Of a stretch of DNA of 64,000 nucleotides, positions 62,061-64,000 are shown piece after piece (within the stretch, counting starts at the first letter, position 1; every line of letters begins with the position of its first letter). Both the position numbers and the translations under genes were made by a program. Where the stretch lies: assembly GCF_900107205.1 (NCBI RefSeq), contig NZ_FNPC01000002.1, positions 124,001-188,000 on the forward strand. The letters run 5' to 3'. A model generated the notes under the pieces. It saw only the letters and a program-made list of their open reading frames with translations, did no database searches and was not told the DNA's origin. This DNA comes from Halopenitus persicus (GTDB lineage: Archaea; Halobacteriota; Halobacteria; Halobacteriales; Haloferacaceae).

Positions 62061-62795
62061 TTACGGGGACCTCGCTCCGCCGTGAGGCGTGTTCGTGGCC
62101 CCCAGCTTCAGCCGCCGGAAGCTCGTCGTCGGTCCGGCCGTCACCCGCTTCGCGATCGAGGTCATCGCCCGTGCCGCCTCGCCGTCGGGGCGGCCGGTCG
62201 TGACCGGTCGCTCCTCGATGACCGACCGGCTCATCGCGGGAGTCTCCGGGATCGGATCCGCCGGCGCACCCAACACGTCGGCCACGCGGTCGGTCCGCAG
62301 CGATCCGGTCGGCGACCCGGTCGTTCGGTTGAGCGCGATCGCCGCAAGACCCGTCCGAAGCTCCCGCGCGAGCTCGCGCGTTCGGATGGCATCGGGGATG
62401 GCGAACGAGCGCGGCGAGGCGACGAGCAGACACCGGTCGGCGGCCGCCAACGGGACGCCGACGTCGGCTCGACGCCCCGCCGGACAGTCGACCACGACGA
62501 CCCCGTGGTCACGCTCGACCGCTCGGAGCGCGGCGGCCAGACGGGTCAGATCGCTCGCCCGCGACCCCGCGAGCGTTCGACCGCACGGCAGGACGGTGAC
62601 GGGTCCCGAACGGAGACACGCACGCGGGTCGGCATCGCCCGCGAGCACGTCGTGGAGATCGGCACCGTCCCCGTTCGGCAGGTCGGCCATCCCCAGGTCG
62701 GCATCCACGACGACCCCGTCGCAGGCCGCCGCGAGGTTGTACGCGACCGTCGTCTTGCCGACGCCGCCCTTCCCGCCGACCACCGCAACGATCAC
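62061..62795 (-). CDS. MinD/ParA-family ATPase
   Basis: A 244-residue deviant-Walker ATPase. The N-terminus is MIVAVVGGKGGVGKTTVAYNLA (two Lys in the P-loop), with VVVDADLGMADLPN (A') and VVVVDCPAGRRADVGVP (switch II). The C-terminus lacks a clear membrane-targeting amphipathic helix. The GTG start overlaps the stop of the partly coiled-coil gene upstream (GTGA), so the two probably act together, for example in positioning a cell structure. Haloarchaea have several MinD paralogues; which one this is cannot be said. Confidence 0.88.
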   Translation of the reverse strand: MIVAVVGGKGGVGKTTVAYNLAAACDGVVVDADLGMADLPNGDGADLHDVLAGDADPRACLRSGPVTVLPCGRTLAGSRASDLTRLAAALRAVERDHGVVVVDCPAGRRADVGVPLAAADRCLLVASPRSFAIPDAIRTRELARELRTGLAAIALNRTTGSPTGSLRTDRVADVLGAPADPIPETPAMSRSVIEERPVTTGRPDGEAARAMTSIAKRVTAGPTTSFRRLKLGATNTPHGGARSP

Positions 62796-63715
62796 GCGAT
62801 CCTCCGGAGGGACTCGATCGGAACCTCGAGACGGTCGTGACGTTCGATCACCTCGTCGATCCGGTCACGGAGCCGTCCGAGATCGTCAACGTCCGCCGCG
62901 ATCCGGTCGACGTCGGATTCCAATGACGCGAGGTCGCCGGCCTCGGCCACGACCGTCGCCGCGGTCTCGAGGTCGGCCTCCGTGAGCCGGCGGAGCCGGT
63001 CGAGATCCTCGTCCATCGCGTCGATCCGGCTTTCGATGCGTGCCATCGCTTCCTCGTCGATCGGTTGCCGCTGGTCGTTCGATCGCTTCCCGTCGATCGG
63101 TTGCCGCTGGTCGTTCGATCGCTTCCCGTCGATCGGTGCCACGGCATCCGCCTCGTCCTCGGTCGACGTTTCCCGGCTCGCGTCGGCGTCGCTCGGCCCC
63201 GGTGCTGTCGCCCCCCTTTCTCGTCGTTCGGTTACTGGCTGGCCTGCGTTCGCCGTTTCGGGTCCGTTCGTCGGCGATCCCCTTTCGCCACCGTCGCCGC
63301 CGTTGCCGTTGATCGGCACGCTTTCCCGCGGCGGACGGTGATCGCCGAGGGTTCGGATCGCGTTCGAAACCGCGTTTTCGACGCCGGCATCGTCCGGTTC
63401 GGTTCTCCCGGCAGCCGTGTCGTCGTCGCCGTCACCGACTTCCTCGACCGACTCGATCGTCATCGGACGGCGGTCGGCGGCCGTGAGCGACGCACAGACG
63501 TAGCCGACCCCGACCGTCGAGTTTCCGTCCACCCGGCAGGTGTACCCGTCCCGGTCCCACCCGGGCTCGGGCACACCTCGGCGGCGCGGCGGCAACACCG
63601 GGCCCTCGAGCTCGTTCCGGAGTCGTACGCGTCTGTCAACGGGCGCGTCGTTACACAGCAGACACGTCACGACGGCCAGCCCGCCGCGCCGTTCGACGTT
63701 CCAGGTGAGGTCCAT
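62792..63715 (-). CDS. Haloarchaeal protein with beta domain and coiled coil, partner of MinD-like ATPase
   Basis: A 307-residue protein. The N-terminal domain (about 1-95) starts MDLTWNVERRGGLAVVTCLLCNDAPVDRRVRL and includes WDRDGYTCRVDGN and GYVCASLTAADRRP. It resembles a small haloarchaeal DUF of unknown role found beside MinD-like genes. A disordered Gly/Asp/Thr-rich linker follows, with an exact in-frame 36-base duplication (PIDGKRSNDQRQ twice, near 205-228). Residues 230-305 are helical and Leu/Asp-rich, probably coiled coil. The ATG at 63715 starts the conserved-looking part. Confidence 0.8.
   Translation of the reverse strand: MDLTWNVERRGGLAVVTCLLCNDAPVDRRVRLRNELEGPVLPPRRRGVPEPGWDRDGYTCRVDGNSTVGVGYVCASLTAADRRPMTIESVEEVGDGDDDTAAGRTEPDDAGVENAVSNAIRTLGDHRPPRESVPINGNGGDGGERGSPTNGPETANAGQPVTERRERGATAPGPSDADASRETSTEDEADAVAPIDGKRSNDQRQPIDGKRSNDQRQPIDEEAMARIESRIDAMDEDLDRLRRLTEADLETAATVVAEAGDLASLESDVDRIAADVDDLGRLRDRIDEVIERHDRLEVPIESLRRIA
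63059..63130. repeat. 36-base in-frame tandem duplication
   Basis: Two identical 36-base units at 63059-63094 and 63095-63130 encode PIDGKRSNDQRQ twice within the linker of the MinD-partner protein. Perfect identity suggests a recent event. Confidence 0.92.
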
Positions 63716-63766
63716 ACGCCGGCTGCCGCGCGTTCCCATCTAAAGGTACGGACGGTGCGTTCCGAT

Positions 63767-63858
63767 CGACCCCGTGACGCCGTCGTGGCCCGGAAACGAC
63801 GCCTCGACCCCGTGACGCCGTCGTGGCCCGGAAACGACGCCTCGACCCCGTGACGCCG
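63767..63858. repeat. 38-base tandem repeat, 2.4 copies
   Basis: Two identical 38-base units (beginning CGACCCCGTGACGCCGTCGT) at 63767-63804 and 63805-63842 plus 16 bases of a third. The array ends four bases before the stop codon of the gene entering from the right edge. Confidence 0.92.
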
Positions 63859-63862
63859 ACCG

Positions 63863-64000
63863 TCACGTTCGGACGATCGGGAAGCCGCGTCTTCTGCCGG
63901 CCGTCGCCGTGAGCGTCTCCGGATCGAGACCTCCCTCGTCGCTGGCGCCCGACCCGTTTCCATCCGTTCCCGCAACCGACCCGTCCGCCTTCTCGGTCGA
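63863..64000 (-). CDS. C-terminal end of an unidentified gene (partial)
   Basis: The minus strand is open from the window edge to a TGA at 63863-63865, giving 45 residues. The sequence is Ser/Gly/Asp-rich (STEKADGSVAGTDGNGSGASDEGGLDPETL) and ends TATAGRRRGFPIVRT. Composition and third-position G+C fit a real haloarchaeal C-terminus, and the tandem repeat begins just past the stop as at other genes here. No family can be named. Confidence 0.45.
   Translation of the reverse strand, partial: STEKADGSVAGTDGNGSGASDEGGLDPETLTATAGRRRGFPIVRT

Overview
The window is chromosomal DNA from an extremely halophilic archaeon. The evidence is very high G+C, proteins rich in Asp and Glu, a split archaeal RNA polymerase (B''/B', A'/A''), archaeal PriL, Hjc, NucS, ribosomal L10e and type II GAPDH, TATA boxes about 26-30 bases upstream of many start codons (leaderless transcripts), and Tat lipoprotein signals followed by Gly/Asn linkers. 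The gene order and small haloarchaeal families suggest Halorubrum or a close relative; this is inference.

Layout. 1-2000: a kinase-like partial gene, a histidine phosphatase and dihydrofolate reductase. 2127-10346: the RNA polymerase operon rpoH-B''-B'-A'-A''-nusA on the minus strand. 10631-10807: two identical tRNA-Asp genes, followed by a possible relic of an IS200/IS605 end. 11014-19916: housekeeping and DNA repair (FAH hydrolase, primase large subunit, Hjc, SAH hydrolase and SAH/MTA deaminase, HisH, family 4 uracil-DNA glycosylase overlapping a DUF99 endonuclease-like gene, DUF5786).

20026-30217 reads as an amine/polyamine utilisation locus. It holds a DAO-type FAD oxidoreductase, a class III aminotransferase, an Lrp regulator coupled to an arginine-deiminase-fold protein lacking catalytic residues, a complete PotBCDA importer and an aldehyde dehydrogenase. 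30446-36946 holds Hsp20, prephenate dehydratase, a HicB-HicA toxin-antitoxin pair, leucyl-tRNA synthetase, two membrane proteins and a cold-shock protein. 37053-43096 is a second transport and catabolism cluster: a TRAP-TAXI transporter diverging from two enolase-superfamily enzymes, probably for a sugar acid. The Pot and TRAP loci share a 20-base upstream element with one difference.

43166-55730 is conserved core: RimK-like ligase, L10e, NucS, Hsp20, pgk, GNAT, GAPDH, M29-type aminopeptidase, a zinc-finger protein, two PIMT paralogues and a HerA-like ATPase. 56929-61977 is a branched-chain amino-acid-type ABC importer whose permease and ATPase pairs converge. The window ends with a MinD/ParA ATPase coupled to a partly coiled-coil protein, and the tail of another gene.

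Short tandem repeats with periods of 15-42 bases, each with its own unit, occur at many gene boundaries, several of them starting at or just beyond a stop codon. No CRISPR array, rRNA, complete insertion sequence or recognisable replication origin was seen.
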